Positions 36,000-47,170 of a stretch of 64,000 nucleotides of DNA are shown one piece after another. Source of the stretch: Xanthomonas sacchari (GTDB taxonomy: Bacteria; Pseudomonadota; Gammaproteobacteria; Xanthomonadales; Xanthomonadaceae); contig NZ_CP100647.1 in assembly GCF_024266585.1 (NCBI RefSeq), positions 1,407,001-1,471,000 on the forward strand, written 5' to 3'. The notes beneath the pieces were generated by a model that was not told the origin of the DNA, did no database searches, and was given only the letters and a program-made list of their open reading frames with translations. The position numbers were made by a program, and so were the translations under genes. Within the stretch, counting starts at the first letter, position 1, and each line of letters begins with the position of its first letter.

Positions 36000-36008
36000 T
36001 GCGATAAT
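36000..36008 (+). promoter_or_regulatory. Candidate extended -10 of gltA
   Basis: TGCGATAAT is an extended -10 (TGnGATAAT) about 90 bp upstream of the gltA GTG. No convincing -35 hexamer is present, as often with extended -10 promoters. Confidence 0.45.
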
Positions 36009-36098
36009 GGCGCGATCCGTGGCGATTGCCGTGGACTTCCTTCACGCGTCTGTTCGCAACGTAATCGGACAGGCGCCTTCCATCGAGGAGCGCACACT

Positions 36099-37388
36099 GT
36101 GTCCGATCTTGATCAGGTCACGTTGAACGCCGGCGACAAGTCGGTCGTTCTTCCGGTACTCAAGCCCACCCTGGGCAACGATTGCGTCGACATTTCCAAG
36201 TTGACCAAGGAGACCGGTCTCTTCACCTACGACTCGGGCTTCACCGCGACCGCCAGCTGCAAGTCGGCGATCACCTACATCGACGGCGACAACGGCGTGC
36301 TGCTGTACCGCGGCTACCCGATCGAGCAGCTGGCCGAGAAGTCCAACTTCCTCGAAGTGGCCTACCTGCTGATGAACGGCGAGTTGCCCACCGCCGACGA
36401 ATTCAAGAAGTTCGACCACGAAGTGACGCATCACACGATGATGCACGAGTCGCTGAAGAACTTCCTCGGCGGCTTCCGCCACGACGCGCACCCGATGGCG
36501 ATGATGGCCGGTACCGTGGCCTCGCTGTCGGCGTTCTACCACGACACCCTTGACCTCAACGATCCGGAGCAGCGCCGCCTGGCCGCGATCCGCCTGATCG
36601 CCAAGGTGCCGACGATCGCCGCCGCCGCCTACCGTTATTCGATCGGCTGGCCGATCCGCTACCCGCGCAACAACCTCGGCTACGTCGAGCGCTTCCTGCA
36701 CATGATGTTCGAGGTGCCGAGCGAGCAGCTGCAGATGAACCCGGTCGTGGCCAAGGCCCTGGACCTGCTGTTCATCCTGCACGCCGACCACGAGCAGAAT
36801 GCCTCGACCTCGACCGTGCGCCTGGTCGGTTCCACCGGCGCCAACCCGTACGCCTCGGTCGCCGCGGGCATCACCGCGCTGTGGGGCCCGGCGCATGGCG
36901 GCGCCAACGAAGCCGTGCTGAAGATGCTGGAAGAGATCGGCACCGCCGACAACGTCGAGAGCGCCGTGGCCAAGGCCAAGGACAAGAACTCGAGCTTCCG
37001 CCTGATGGGCTTCGGCCACCGCGTGTACAAGAACTTCGACCCGCGCGCGAAGATCATCCGCGAGATGACCCACAAGGTGCTGGGCGAGCTGGGCGTCAAC
37101 GACCCGCTGCTGGAAGTGGCGCTGAAGCTGGAAGAGGCCGCGCTGAAGGACGACTACTTCGTGCAGCGCAAGCTGTACCCGAACGTCGACTTCTACTCGG
37201 GCATCATCTACAAGGCGCTGAACATTCCGGTGGAGATGTTCACCGTGATGTTCGCCATCGCCCGCACCGCCGGCTGGGTCTCGCACTGGCTGGAGCAGCA
37301 GGTCGATCCGGAAATGAAGATCGGCCGTCCGCGCCAGATCTACACCGGCTACGACAAGCGCGACTACACCAGCGCCGACAAGCGCTGA
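36099..37388 (+). CDS. gltA: Citrate synthase
   Basis: 429 aa, the hexameric, NADH-sensitive gram-negative type. It condenses acetyl-CoA with oxaloacetate. The GTG start at 36099 ([15 protein letters not shown]) has GAGGAG 9 bases upstream. Longer frames have no family match. [35 protein letters not shown] with the catalytic His, [14 protein letters not shown] and the C-terminal [14 protein letters not shown] are intact. Confidence 0.97.
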   Translation: MSDLDQVTLNAGDKSVVLPVLKPTLGNDCVDISKLTKETGLFTYDSGFTATASCKSAITYIDGDNGVLLYRGYPIEQLAEKSNFLEVAYLLMNGELPTADEFKKFDHEVTHHTMMHESLKNFLGGFRHDAHPMAMMAGTVASLSAFYHDTLDLNDPEQRRLAAIRLIAKVPTIAAAAYRYSIGWPIRYPRNNLGYVERFLHMMFEVPSEQLQMNPVVAKALDLLFILHADHEQNASTSTVRLVGSTGANPYASVAAGITALWGPAHGGANEAVLKMLEEIGTADNVESAVAKAKDKNSSFRLMGFGHRVYKNFDPRAKIIREMTHKVLGELGVNDPLLEVALKLEEAALKDDYFVQRKLYPNVDFYSGIIYKALNIPVEMFTVMFAIARTAGWVSHWLEQQVDPEMKIGRPRQIYTGYDKRDYTSADKR

Positions 37389-37411
37389 TCGATCCCCTCA
37401 CGGTGGTCCGC

Positions 37412-37436
37412 AACGCCCCGCCTCGCGCGGGGCGTT
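37412..37436 (+). terminator. Rho-independent terminator after gltA
   Basis: AACGCCCCGC-CTCGC-GCGGGGCGTT, a perfect 10-bp stem, is followed by TTCGTTTGCG, 24 bp past the gltA stop. It may also serve the convergent gene in reverse. Confidence 0.8.
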
Positions 37437-37551
37437 TTCGTTTGCGCGGGGGGCAGCGGGGAGGGGCCTGGCCGCCGTCGGGTCGCGCCCGCGGCGCGCC
37501 CGCACGATGGCGCGCCGCCCGCCTCAGCCATCGCGCGGTGCGTGGCCGCGT

Positions 37552-38196
37552 TCAGCCGTCCTGGTAGTCGGCGATGTCCTGCTCGGTCAGCAGTTGCCGC
37601 AATTGCGGCATCGAGGCGCGTCGCATCGGTTTTTCGTCGACCTGCGACAGCGGCGCCTGGCGCAGCGCGTCGTAGGGCAGCACGGTCAGGTCGAAGGTCA
37701 GCTCCTCGGCGGTGAACAGCCACACCGGGAAGTCCTCGCTGCGCTCGCGGTCCAGGCGCAGGCGACGGCTGCGCAGCTCGGCCGGGACGCGGTGCTCTTC
37801 GAGGAAGCGCGCCACCGCCTCGGCATCGTCGCTGTGCAGGTGCAGTTGCACCGGGCTGTTGGCGTCGGCGGTGCCATCGTGCACCGGCCCGGCCAGGCGC
37901 GGCGCGAATGCGTGCAGGAAGTCCATCGCGCGCAGCGCCGCCTCGCGGCGCCGGCGCAGTTCGCCGGCATGGTCGGGGCCGGCGAACAGCCGCTGGTATT
38001 CGCGCAGGGCGTCCTCGATCTCGCTGTTGCGCGGCAGCGAGGCGTCGTCGTGGATGCCGAGCCGGTCGGCCGCTTTCAGCTTGGCCTGGTGGAAATCGCG
38101 GATGCCGCCTTCGGCCATCAGGCGGGCGGCTTCGTGCGCCAGCCGGCGGCGGCGTTCGTGCGTGCGGGTCCGGGCATGTTGCCGAGCGTGGTGCAT
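37552..38196 (-). CDS. Conserved hypothetical protein
   Basis: 214 aa. The start ATG at 38196 is preceded by GGGGAGGCG. The basic N-terminus (HHARQHARTRTHERRRRLA) is followed by helical LMAEGGIRDFHQAKLKAADRLGI and DASLPRNSEIEDALREYQRLF, a pattern I associate with a conserved Xanthomonas/Lysobacter protein of unknown function. The C-terminal half has beta strands with LRSRRLRLDRERSEDFPVWLF. No catalytic motif is certain. A remote nucleotidyltransferase relation is possible but unproven. Confidence 0.75.
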   Translation of the reverse strand: MHHARQHARTRTHERRRRLAHEAARLMAEGGIRDFHQAKLKAADRLGIHDDASLPRNSEIEDALREYQRLFAGPDHAGELRRRREAALRAMDFLHAFAPRLAGPVHDGTADANSPVQLHLHSDDAEAVARFLEEHRVPAELRSRRLRLDRERSEDFPVWLFTAEELTFDLTVLPYDALRQAPLSQVDEKPMRRASMPQLRQLLTEQDIADYQDG

Positions 38197-38345
38197 GGAG
38201 CGCCTCCCCTCAAAGCCTGGCCCGACTGTACCGCAGCCTTGCGAAATTCGGGTGTAGCCGGCGGCGCTGCGTGCGACAGTCGCCGGCGGGGCGCGCGCCC
38301 GGCGCACTGCCCCTGGCGGGCGCCGGGGCGTGGAGTGCGGCGCGA

Positions 38346-40781
38346 TCAGAAGATGTCGAACGCCGCGTCGTCGGTCTTCTGGTCCTGCAGGCTTTCGTCG
38401 AACTGCTGGATGCGGTCCATGTCCTCGGTCTTGACCCACTCGGTGGCGCCGTTGAGGGTGACCTGGACCATGCCGCCCGGCGGATCGTTGCGGGCGATCG
38501 GCTGGTCCTTCAGCGCGACCCGCATGTAGTCGATCCAGATCGGCAGCGCCGCCTTGCCGCCGTACTCGCGGTAGCCGAGCGAGCGGTAGTCGTCGCGGCC
38601 GACCCAGACGGTGGTCACGTACGGCCCGCCGAAGCCGGAGAACCAGGCGTCGCGGTGGTCGTTGGTGGAGCCGGTCTTGCCGCCGACGTCCTCGCGGCCC
38701 AGCACCTTGGCCGGGGTGCCGGTGCCGCGCTGGACCACGTCGCGCATCATCGACACCAGCTGATAGGCGGTGCGTTCGTCGATGGCGCGCGGCGCCACCT
38801 TGGCCTCGGGGTCGGTAGGCTTCTCGGCTGCGGCCGCCGTGGCCGCGGTGGCGGCGGGCGCGGCCGGCTTGTCCGCCGGCGGCGGCGTCGCCGCGCCGAA
38901 GTTGAAGCCGTCGACCACCTGGCTGACCGGCGCGGCGTTGCCGCCGACGCTGCCGCAGCTGCGGCAGGCGGTCAGCGGATGCTCCTGGAACAGCACCTTG
39001 CCGTCGCGGTCGGTGACCTTGTCGATGATCCAGGTGTTGACCAGCGAGCCGCCATTGACGAACACCGTGTAGCCGCGGGCCACCGACAGCGGCGTCAGCG
39101 AGGCGGTGCCCAGCGACATCGACAGGTTCGGCGGCAGCTCGGCCTCCTGGAAGCCGAACTGGCTGATGTACTTGCGCGCGAAGTCCACGCCGATGGCGTC
39201 CAGCAGGCGCACCGAGACCAGGTTGCGCGACTGCACCAGCGCTTCGCGCAGGCGCATCGGGCCGCGGAAGCCGCCGCCGTCGTTCTGCGGCGACCAGGTC
39301 TTGCCGCGGCGGTCGCGGAACACCACCGGCGCGTCGAGCACGATCGAGGCCGGGTTGAAGCCCTTCTCGAACGAGGCCGCGTACAGGAAGGGCTTGAAGC
39401 TGGAGCCGGGCTGGCGCCGCGCCTGGGTGGCGCGATTGAACTTGTTGCCGGCATAGCTGAAGCCGCCGACCATGGCGCGCAGCGCGCCGTTGTTGGCGTC
39501 CAGCGAGACCAGCGCGGCCTGGGCGCGCGGGATCTGGGTGATCTCCCATTCGCCCGGCTTGTCGCCGGCCTGGATGCGCACCAGGTCGCCGCGCTTGAGC
39601 AGGGCGGCCGGGCTGCGTCCGGTCCAGCGGCTGGCGGCCACCGGCAGCACCAGCTCGGTCTTGTTGGCGAGCACCACGGTCGCGCTGCCGTCGCTGCCGG
39701 TGCTGGCGACGATGCTCGGCAGCATCCCGTCCTGCCCGTAGACGCCGCTCAGGTGGCTGGCCAGCGCCGCCGCATCGGCATTGGCGGGGACGTCGAAGTG
39801 CTTCTCCACGCCATGCCAGCCATGTCGACGGTCGTAGACGATCAGGCCCTCGCGCACCGCATGGTTGGCCGCGGTCTGCAGGGTCGAGTCGATGCTGGTG
39901 TAGACGTGGTAGCCCTTGTCCAGCACGTCGCCGCCGAAGCGCGCGATCATCTCCTGGCGCACCAGTTCGGCCACGTAGGGCGCCTCGACCTCGACCGGGC
40001 GTTCGTGCGGCGTGGCGTGCATCGGCACCGCCTTGGCCGCCTCGGCCTCGGCCGGGGTGATGAAGCCCAGGGCGGCCATGCGGCTGAGCACGTAGTTGTC
40101 GCGGCGCTGCTTGGCGCGCTCGGGGTTGCTGATCGGGTTGCCGCTGGAGGGGAACTTGGGGATGCCGGCCAGCGAGGCCATCTCGTCCAGGCTCAGCTCG
40201 TTGAGCTTCTTGCCGTAGTAGTACTCGGCGGCGGCGGCGATGCCGTAGGCGCGGTTGCCGAAGAAGCTCTTGTTGAGATACAGCTCGAAGATCTCGTCCT
40301 TGCTCAGCTCGGCCTCGATCTTGCGTGCCAGCAGGATCTCCGCCAGCTTGCGGGTGTAGCTGTACTCCGAACTCAGGAAGAACTGACGGGCGACCTGCTG
40401 GGTGATGGTGGAGCCGCCCGGCACGCGCTTGTCGTTGGTGGTGGCCAGCAGCCACACCGCGCGGGCGATGCCCTTGTAGTCGACGCCGCCGTGCTCGTAG
40501 AAACGGGCGTCCTCGGTGGCCAGGAAGGCCTGCTTCAGCCGCTCCGGCACGTCCTTCATGGTGATGGGGTAGCGCCGGGTCTCGCCGAACAGCGCCATCA
40601 GCTTGCCGTCGCTGGAGTAGACGTACATGGGCTCCTGCAGTTCGACCTTGCGCAGGGTCTGCACATCCGGGAGCTTGGAGGAGACGACGTAGTACAGCCC
40701 GCCTGCCACGGCGGCGCCGACCAGGCCAAGGAGGACGAACGTGACCAGCGCCCAGCGCAGCCAACGACGAAAACGGGGCAT
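38346..40781 (-). CDS. mrcA: Penicillin-binding protein 1A
   Basis: 811 aa bifunctional peptidoglycan synthase. One N-terminal membrane helix (about 8-30). Glycosyltransferase GT51 with catalytic [21 protein letters not shown] and [15 protein letters not shown]. An OB-like insert. The transpeptidase has SSFKP (active Ser), SRN ([16 protein letters not shown]) and KTGS ([16 protein letters not shown]). Between SRN and KTGS is a Cys pair (TACRSCGS) and an Ala/Pro-rich linker of about 30 residues, likely flexible. It is divergent from pilM, the usual ponA-pil arrangement. Confidence 0.95.
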   Translation of the reverse strand: MPRFRRWLRWALVTFVLLGLVGAAVAGGLYYVVSSKLPDVQTLRKVELQEPMYVYSSDGKLMALFGETRRYPITMKDVPERLKQAFLATEDARFYEHGGVDYKGIARAVWLLATTNDKRVPGGSTITQQVARQFFLSSEYSYTRKLAEILLARKIEAELSKDEIFELYLNKSFFGNRAYGIAAAAEYYYGKKLNELSLDEMASLAGIPKFPSSGNPISNPERAKQRRDNYVLSRMAALGFITPAEAEAAKAVPMHATPHERPVEVEAPYVAELVRQEMIARFGGDVLDKGYHVYTSIDSTLQTAANHAVREGLIVYDRRHGWHGVEKHFDVPANADAAALASHLSGVYGQDGMLPSIVASTGSDGSATVVLANKTELVLPVAASRWTGRSPAALLKRGDLVRIQAGDKPGEWEITQIPRAQAALVSLDANNGALRAMVGGFSYAGNKFNRATQARRQPGSSFKPFLYAASFEKGFNPASIVLDAPVVFRDRRGKTWSPQNDGGGFRGPMRLREALVQSRNLVSVRLLDAIGVDFARKYISQFGFQEAELPPNLSMSLGTASLTPLSVARGYTVFVNGGSLVNTWIIDKVTDRDGKVLFQEHPLTACRSCGSVGGNAAPVSQVVDGFNFGAATPPPADKPAAPAATAATAAAAEKPTDPEAKVAPRAIDERTAYQLVSMMRDVVQRGTGTPAKVLGREDVGGKTGSTNDHRDAWFSGFGGPYVTTVWVGRDDYRSLGYREYGGKAALPIWIDYMRVALKDQPIARNDPPGGMVQVTLNGATEWVKTEDMDRIQQFDESLQDQKTDDAAFDIF

Positions 40782-40894
40782 CGCGAGAGATTCCGATTGC
40801 AGATTTCTTGGGCGCAGAGTATAGAGTACGCCGGGGAACGGCTGGGGCCGGTTCCGGGGATGCGACGGGTTTGCTGCCGCAGGTCATGCGGTGA

Positions 40895-42057
<1,163 letters not shown>

Positions 42058-42058
<1 letters not shown>

Positions 42059-42804
42059 TGGCGAAGATCAATCTGCTGCCCTGGCGGGCGGAACGGCGCA
42101 AGCAGCGCGAACGCGAGTTCTATTCGATGCTTGGCCTGGCCGCATTCGCCGGGGTGTTGCTGGCGGCGCTGATCTGGTTTTACTACGACCTGCAGATCAG
42201 CGGCCAGAACGAGCGCAACGCCTACCTGCAGAGCGAGATCGAGAAGGTCCAGGCGCAGAACAAGGAAATCGACACCCTCGACGAGAAGAAGCGCCGGCTG
42301 CTGGCGCGCAAGCAGGTCATCGAGGAGCTGCAGGCCAAGCGCTCGCAGATGGTGCATCTGTTCGACGCGCTGGTGCGGACCATCCCCGACGGCGTGGTGC
42401 TGACCTCGGTGAAGCAGGAAGGCGACACGCTCACCCTGGAAGGCCGCTCGCAATCCAATGCCCGGGTCAGCAACTACATGCGCAATCTCGAAGGCTCGGG
42501 CTGGATGACCAATCCGGAGCTGACGGTGATCGAGGCCAAGGCCCAGGAGAAGGAAGCCAAGGGGCCGATCGTCGACACCAAGGCGTTGCCGTACGTGTTC
42601 ACGCTGCGGGTCAAGCTGCCGGTGCCGGGCGAGGGCGTCGATCCGGCCGCCGATGCGACGCCACCTGCCGGCCCCGCGACGCCCGCAGCCCCCGCCGGCG
42701 CACCGGGCGCCCCTGCACCTGCGGCGGGCAGCCCTGCCGCACCGGCACCGGCCACTGCGCCGGCACCGGCCGCCACGCCAGCGCACCAGGGACCGGCGTC
42801 ATGA
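42058..42804 (+). CDS. pilN: Type IV pilus assembly protein PilN
   Basis: 248 aa. A short N-terminal tail INLLPWRAERRKQRE binds PilM. One membrane helix (about 24-44), a coiled coil (50-100) and a ferredoxin-like periplasmic domain follow. The C-terminal 45 residues are a Pro/Ala-rich tail (TPPAGPATPAAPAGAPG), longer than in Pseudomonas PilN (about 200 aa) and probably disordered. It overlaps pilM by one base and pilO by four. Confidence 0.95.
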
Positions 42805-43475
42805 GCAAGAAATTCAATATCAAAGAGCTGGATTTCAACAACATCGGCAGCTGGCCGCAGCAGGCCAAGATCGTGTTCTGCGTGCTGGTGACCCTGTTCA
42901 TCCTGGCCATCTCGTGGTTCCTGCTGATCAGCGGCAAGAGCGATGAGCTGGAAGGGCTGGAACAGAAGGAAACCGAGCTGCGCGCCACCTTCGAGAAGGA
43001 ACAGAGCCGTGCGGTGAACCTGCAGCCGCTCAAGCAGCAGCTGGTGCAGATGGAGCAGGTACTGCAGCAGATGCTGCGGCAGTTGCCGAGCAAGACCGAG
43101 ATGCCCGACCTGATCATCGACATCTCGCAGACCGCGCTGTCCAGCGGCCTGACCAACGAGCTGTTCCAGCCGGGTCCGGAGTCGCCGAAGGAGTTCTACG
43201 CGGAGAAGCCGATCGCCTTGCGCATGGTCGGCAGCTACCACCAGTTCGGCGCCTTCGTCAGCGGCGTGGCGTCGCTGCCGCGGGTGGTGATCCTGACCAT
43301 GCACGACATCAACCTGAAGCCGCGCGACAAGAGCAACGGCATCACCGCGCGCGGCGAACTGGAACTGTCCGGCACGGTCAAGACCTATCGCTATCTGGAC
43401 GACAAGGAAATGGCCGAACAGGAGCAGGCCGCGGCGGCCGCGAAGAAGGCCGGCAAGCAAGGCGGTGGCGCATGA
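42801..43475 (+). CDS. pilO: Type IV pilus assembly protein PilO
   Basis: 224 aa. N-terminal FNIKELDFNNIGSWPQQAKI, one membrane helix (about 23-43), a coiled coil and a ferredoxin-like domain (QTALSSGLTNELFQPGPE, YHQFGAFVSGVASLPRVVILTMHDINL). It pairs with PilN in the inner-membrane alignment complex. ATGA overlaps at both ends. Confidence 0.95.
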   Translation: MSKKFNIKELDFNNIGSWPQQAKIVFCVLVTLFILAISWFLLISGKSDELEGLEQKETELRATFEKEQSRAVNLQPLKQQLVQMEQVLQQMLRQLPSKTEMPDLIIDISQTALSSGLTNELFQPGPESPKEFYAEKPIALRMVGSYHQFGAFVSGVASLPRVVILTMHDINLKPRDKSNGITARGELELSGTVKTYRYLDDKEMAEQEQAAAAAKKAGKQGGGA

Positions 43476-44011
43476 GCCGGCAGCCTCGGATGGTCAAGAT
43501 GCTTGCCGCGGGCGCGCTGGCGCTGGTGCTTGGCGGTTGCGGCCGCAGCATCACCAGCACGCCGGGCGATGCGCCCAATCTGGAGAACTGGGTGAAGGAA
43601 GTGCGCGCCCGACCGGCGCAGCCACTGGAGCCGTTGCCGGTGATGCAGCAGTTCGAGACCTTCGAGTATGCGGCGCAGGGTCTGCGCGATCCGTTCAGCG
43701 ATGCCTGGGCCAGCCCCGACGGCAGCAGCGGCCTGCGCCCGGATCCGAACCGCCGCAAGGAGCCGCTGGAACAGTTCCCGCTGGACAGCCTCAACATGGT
43801 CGGCACGCTCGGCAGCGGCGCGGGCCAGGTGGCGCTGGTGATGGCACCGGACAAGGTGACCTACCGCGTGCGTCCGGGCGTGTACATGGGGCAGAGCGAT
43901 GGCCGCGTGACCGGGGTGCACGAGGATCGCATCGATTTGATTGAACTGGTGCCGGATGGCGCCGGCGGCTGGCTGGAACGTCCCGCCTCCGTCGCGCTGG
44001 ACGATCAATGA
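43472..44011 (+). CDS. pilP: Type IV pilus lipoprotein PilP
   Basis: 179 aa. Lipobox ALVLGGCGRS (Cys about residue 23) gives an inner-membrane lipoprotein. The C-terminal beta-sandwich HQ domain (DSLNMVGTLGSGAGQVALVMAPDKVTYRV, GVYMGQSDGRVTGVHEDRIDLIEL) bridges PilNO to the secretin PilQ. Confidence 0.95.
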   Translation: MSRQPRMVKMLAAGALALVLGGCGRSITSTPGDAPNLENWVKEVRARPAQPLEPLPVMQQFETFEYAAQGLRDPFSDAWASPDGSSGLRPDPNRRKEPLEQFPLDSLNMVGTLGSGAGQVALVMAPDKVTYRVRPGVYMGQSDGRVTGVHEDRIDLIELVPDGAGGWLERPASVALDDQ

Positions 44012-44031
44012 TTGATTATGGGGATAGCACG

Positions 44032-45939
44032 ATGACTTTTTCCAAAGCCCTGAGCTTGCGCCCCATCCGGCGCCACGCGACGATGCGGCTATGCGCGTTG
44101 GGGTTGGCGGCGATGCTCGGGAACGCGGTCGTCGCCAGCGCGACGCCGGCCGCCGCGCCTGCTGCCGCGCCCGCCGCAGCTGCGACGGCGCCGGCCAAGC
44201 TCACGGTGTCGAAGATCGACTTCAAGCGCGGCGACGGCGGCGCGGGACGGCTGATCCTGTCCTTCAGCGGGACCGGCGCCAGCCCGGATCTGCGCACCCA
44301 GGGCAACAGCGTCGTGGTCGACGTCGGCAACGCGACGCTGCCGCCGGAGTTGCAGCGGCCGCTCAACGTCACCGACTTCGCCACCCCGGTGCAGCGCATC
44401 GACGCCAAGCCGTACGCCGGCGGTGCCGAGCTGGTGCTGAACACCAATGGCCCGTTCGAATCGATGGCCTACCAGTCGGGCAGCGACTACGTGGTCGAGA
44501 TCACCCCGCGCGCCGCCGCGCCGGCGGTGGGCGCGGTCACCGCGACCACGGTCAGCCAGGCCGCCGCGCAGGTGGCCGCCCGCGGCTACAGCGGCAAGCC
44601 GGTGACCTTCAACTTCCAGGACGTGCCGGTGCGCACGGTGCTGCAGCTGATCGCCGAGGAATCCAATCTCAACATCGTCGCCTCCGACACCGTGCAGGGC
44701 AGCGTCACCCTGCGCCTGGTCAACGTGCCGTGGGACCAGGCCCTGGACATCGTGCTGCGCGCCAAGGGCCTGGACAAGCGCCGCGACGGCAAGGTGATCT
44801 GGGTCGCGCCGCAGCAGGAACTGGCCAAGTTCGAACAGGACAAGGAAGACGCGCGCATCGCGATCGAGAACCGCGAGGACCTGGTCACCGACTACGTGCA
44901 GATCAATTACCACAGCGCCACGGCGATCTTCAAGGCGCTGACCGAGGCCAAGGGCATCGGCGGTGGCGGTGGCGGTGGCGGCGGCTCGGGTGGCAGCAAC
45001 AGCCAGAACGACAACGGCTTCCTGTCGCCGCGTGGACGCATCGTCGCCGACGAGCGCACCAATACGTTGATGATCAGCGACATCCCCAAGAAGGTCGCGC
45101 AGATGCGCGAGCTGATCAACGTGATCGACCGGCCGGTCGACCAGGTGCTGATCGAGGGCCGCATCGTCATCGCCACCGATACCTTCGCCCGCGATCTGGG
45201 CGCGCGCTTCGGCATCGCCGGTCGCCGGCAGTACGGCGACAACACCGGCGTGGTCAGCGGCAACCTGGCCAACAACACGTCGATCCTCAACAACAGTGTG
45301 CACAACATCCCCAGCGGGCTGAACTTCAACATGCCCGCCGGCACCTTCACCAACGGCACGCCGGGCGCCATCGCCTACACCTTGCTGGGCGCCAACTTCT
45401 CGCTGGACATGGAATTGTCGGCGCTGCAGGAAGAGGGTCGGGGCGAGGTGCTCTCCAATCCGCGTATCGTGACGTCCAACCAGCGCGAGGCGGTGATCCG
45501 GCAAGGCAAGGAAATCGGCTACGTCACGGTCACCGGCGGCACCGGCGGCACCGCCGCCACCCCGAACGTGCAGTTCAAGGAAGTGCTGCTGGAACTGAAG
45601 GTGACGCCGACGATCACCGACGACAATCGCATCTTCTTGAACATGAATGTCAAGAAGGACGAGGTGGAGCGCTACGTCACCCTGCCGCTGTACGGCACGG
45701 TCCCGGAAATCAATCGCCGCGAGATCAACACCGCGGTGCTGGTCGACGACGGGCAGACCGTGGTGATCGGCGGCGTCTACGAGTTCACCGACCGCAGCAG
45801 CGTTGCCAAGGTGCCGTTCCTGGGCGACATCCCGTTCCTGGGCAATCTGTTCAAGCAGCGCGGCCGCAGCAAGAGCAAGGCGGAACTGCTGATCTTCGTG
45901 ACCCCGAAGGTGATGCGCGTGGCCAAGCGCGCCGGCTGA
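44032..45939 (+). CDS. pilQ: Type IV pilus secretin PilQ
   Basis: About 635 aa (643 if the overlapping ATG at 44008 is used; 44032 has GGGGATAG upstream). Signal peptide to about residue 40. One AMIN domain (LTVSKIDFKRGDGGAGRLILSFSG). Secretin/TonB short N-terminal domain (GKPVTFNFQDVPVRTVLQLIAEESNLNIV), N-domain with a poly-Gly loop (GGGGGGGGSGGS) and the secretin barrel (GRGEVLSNPRIVTSNQREAVIRQG, VLVDDGQTVVIGGVYE, FLGDIPFLGNLFKQRG). Forms the outer-membrane gate for the pilus. One AMIN domain rather than two makes it shorter than P. aeruginosa PilQ. Confidence 0.95.
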   Translation: MTFSKALSLRPIRRHATMRLCALGLAAMLGNAVVASATPAAAPAAAPAAAATAPAKLTVSKIDFKRGDGGAGRLILSFSGTGASPDLRTQGNSVVVDVGNATLPPELQRPLNVTDFATPVQRIDAKPYAGGAELVLNTNGPFESMAYQSGSDYVVEITPRAAAPAVGAVTATTVSQAAAQVAARGYSGKPVTFNFQDVPVRTVLQLIAEESNLNIVASDTVQGSVTLRLVNVPWDQALDIVLRAKGLDKRRDGKVIWVAPQQELAKFEQDKEDARIAIENREDLVTDYVQINYHSATAIFKALTEAKGIGGGGGGGGGSGGSNSQNDNGFLSPRGRIVADERTNTLMISDIPKKVAQMRELINVIDRPVDQVLIEGRIVIATDTFARDLGARFGIAGRRQYGDNTGVVSGNLANNTSILNNSVHNIPSGLNFNMPAGTFTNGTPGAIAYTLLGANFSLDMELSALQEEGRGEVLSNPRIVTSNQREAVIRQGKEIGYVTVTGGTGGTAATPNVQFKEVLLELKVTPTITDDNRIFLNMNVKKDEVERYVTLPLYGTVPEINRREINTAVLVDDGQTVVIGGVYEFTDRSSVAKVPFLGDIPFLGNLFKQRGRSKSKAELLIFVTPKVMRVAKRAG

Positions 45940-45963
45940 TCGGCGCGGACAAGGCGGGATCCT

Positions 45964-45995
45964 CCGACGGGAGAGGCGCAGGCCTCTCCCGTCGG
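45964..45995 (+). terminator. Rho-independent terminator after pilQ
   Basis: CCGACGGGAGAGGC-GCAG-GCCTCTCCCGTCGG, a perfect 14-bp stem, is followed by CGTTTGC. It ends the pilMNOPQ operon 25 bp after the stop. Confidence 0.82.
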
Positions 45996-46095
45996 CGTTT
46001 GCGGGCCATGGTGGATGAGGAAATCCTGAATTCGCAGCACGCCAGGTCGGCCGCGCGCGGAACCATTTCCCCCGGCGATCGGTCAGACTGGACAA

Positions 46096-47115
46096 ATGAA
46101 CACGCCATCCCCAACCCTCGCTTCCCCGCCGGCCGCGCCCGAGCAGCAGCGCCTGCACGCCGCGTTTGTCGCCCTGCGCGACGGCCTGTCCCAAACCATC
46201 ATCGGCCAGTCGGCGCTGGTAGAGCGCCTGCTGATCGCGCTGCTCGCCGACGGCCATCTGCTGGTCGAAGGCGCGCCCGGCCTGGCCAAGACCACCGCGA
46301 TCCGGGCCCTGGCGTCGCGCCTGGAAGCGGACTTCGCCCGCGTCCAGTTCACCCCCGATCTGCTGCCGGCCGACCTCACCGGCACCGAGGTGTGGCGTCC
46401 GCAGGAGAGCCGCTTCGAGTTCCTGCCCGGGCCGATCTTCCATCCGATCCTGCTCGCCGACGAGATCAACCGTGCGCCGGCCAAGGTGCAATCGGCGCTG
46501 CTCGAAGCGATGGGCGAGCGCCAGGTCACCGTCGGCCGGCATACCTATGCGCTGCCTAAGCTGTTCCTGGTGATGGCGACGCAGAACCCGATCGAACAGG
46601 AAGGCACCTTCCCGCTGCCGGAAGCGCAACTGGACCGCTTCCTGATGCATGTGCGGATCGGCTATCCGGAAGCGGCGGCTGAAGCGGAGATCCTGCGCCT
46701 GGCGCGCGAGCGCGCACGCGAGACGCTGGAGGCCGGCGAGGCGCCGCCGCCGCGCATGCCGCTGGAGGACGTGTTCGCCGCACGCCGTGCGGTGCTGGCG
46801 CTGCACATGGCGCCGCCGCTGGAGCGCTATCTGATCGAACTGGTGCTGGCCTCGCGCGATGCCAGCGGCTACGACGCGGCGTTGGCGCGGCGCATCGCGT
46901 GGGGCGCGAGCCCGCGCGGTTCGATCGCGCTGGAGCGCTGCGCCCGCGCCCGGGCCTGGCTGGCCGGGCGCGATTTCGTCACGCCCGACGATGTGCGTGC
47001 GGTCGCCGCCGATGTGCTGCGCCACCGCGTGCTGCCCAGCTACGAGGCGACCGCCGAAGGCTGGGATGGCGATCGCCTGGTCGCCGCGTTGCTGGACAAG
47101 GTGCCGCCGCCGTGA
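46096..47115 (+). CDS. MoxR-family AAA+ ATPase
   Basis: 339 aa. Walker A LVEGAPGLAKTTAIRAL, Walker B PILLADEINRAPAKVQSALLEAM, sensor 1 LVMATQNPIEQEGTFPLPEAQLDRFLM, and a C-terminal AAA lid (DVFAARRAVLALHMAPPLERYLIEL). MoxR proteins act as chaperones for metal-binding and von Willebrand-type complexes. It heads a six-gene Bat-type operon with DUF58, DUF4381, two VWA proteins and BatD. Confidence 0.94.
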   Translation: MNTPSPTLASPPAAPEQQRLHAAFVALRDGLSQTIIGQSALVERLLIALLADGHLLVEGAPGLAKTTAIRALASRLEADFARVQFTPDLLPADLTGTEVWRPQESRFEFLPGPIFHPILLADEINRAPAKVQSALLEAMGERQVTVGRHTYALPKLFLVMATQNPIEQEGTFPLPEAQLDRFLMHVRIGYPEAAAEAEILRLARERARETLEAGEAPPPRMPLEDVFAARRAVLALHMAPPLERYLIELVLASRDASGYDAALARRIAWGASPRGSIALERCARARAWLAGRDFVTPDDVRAVAADVLRHRVLPSYEATAEGWDGDRLVAALLDKVPPP

Positions 47116-47170
47116 CCGCACGCCGCCACGTCCGGTTGCCCGCCGCCCGCGTTCACGCGGAGTAACGACG

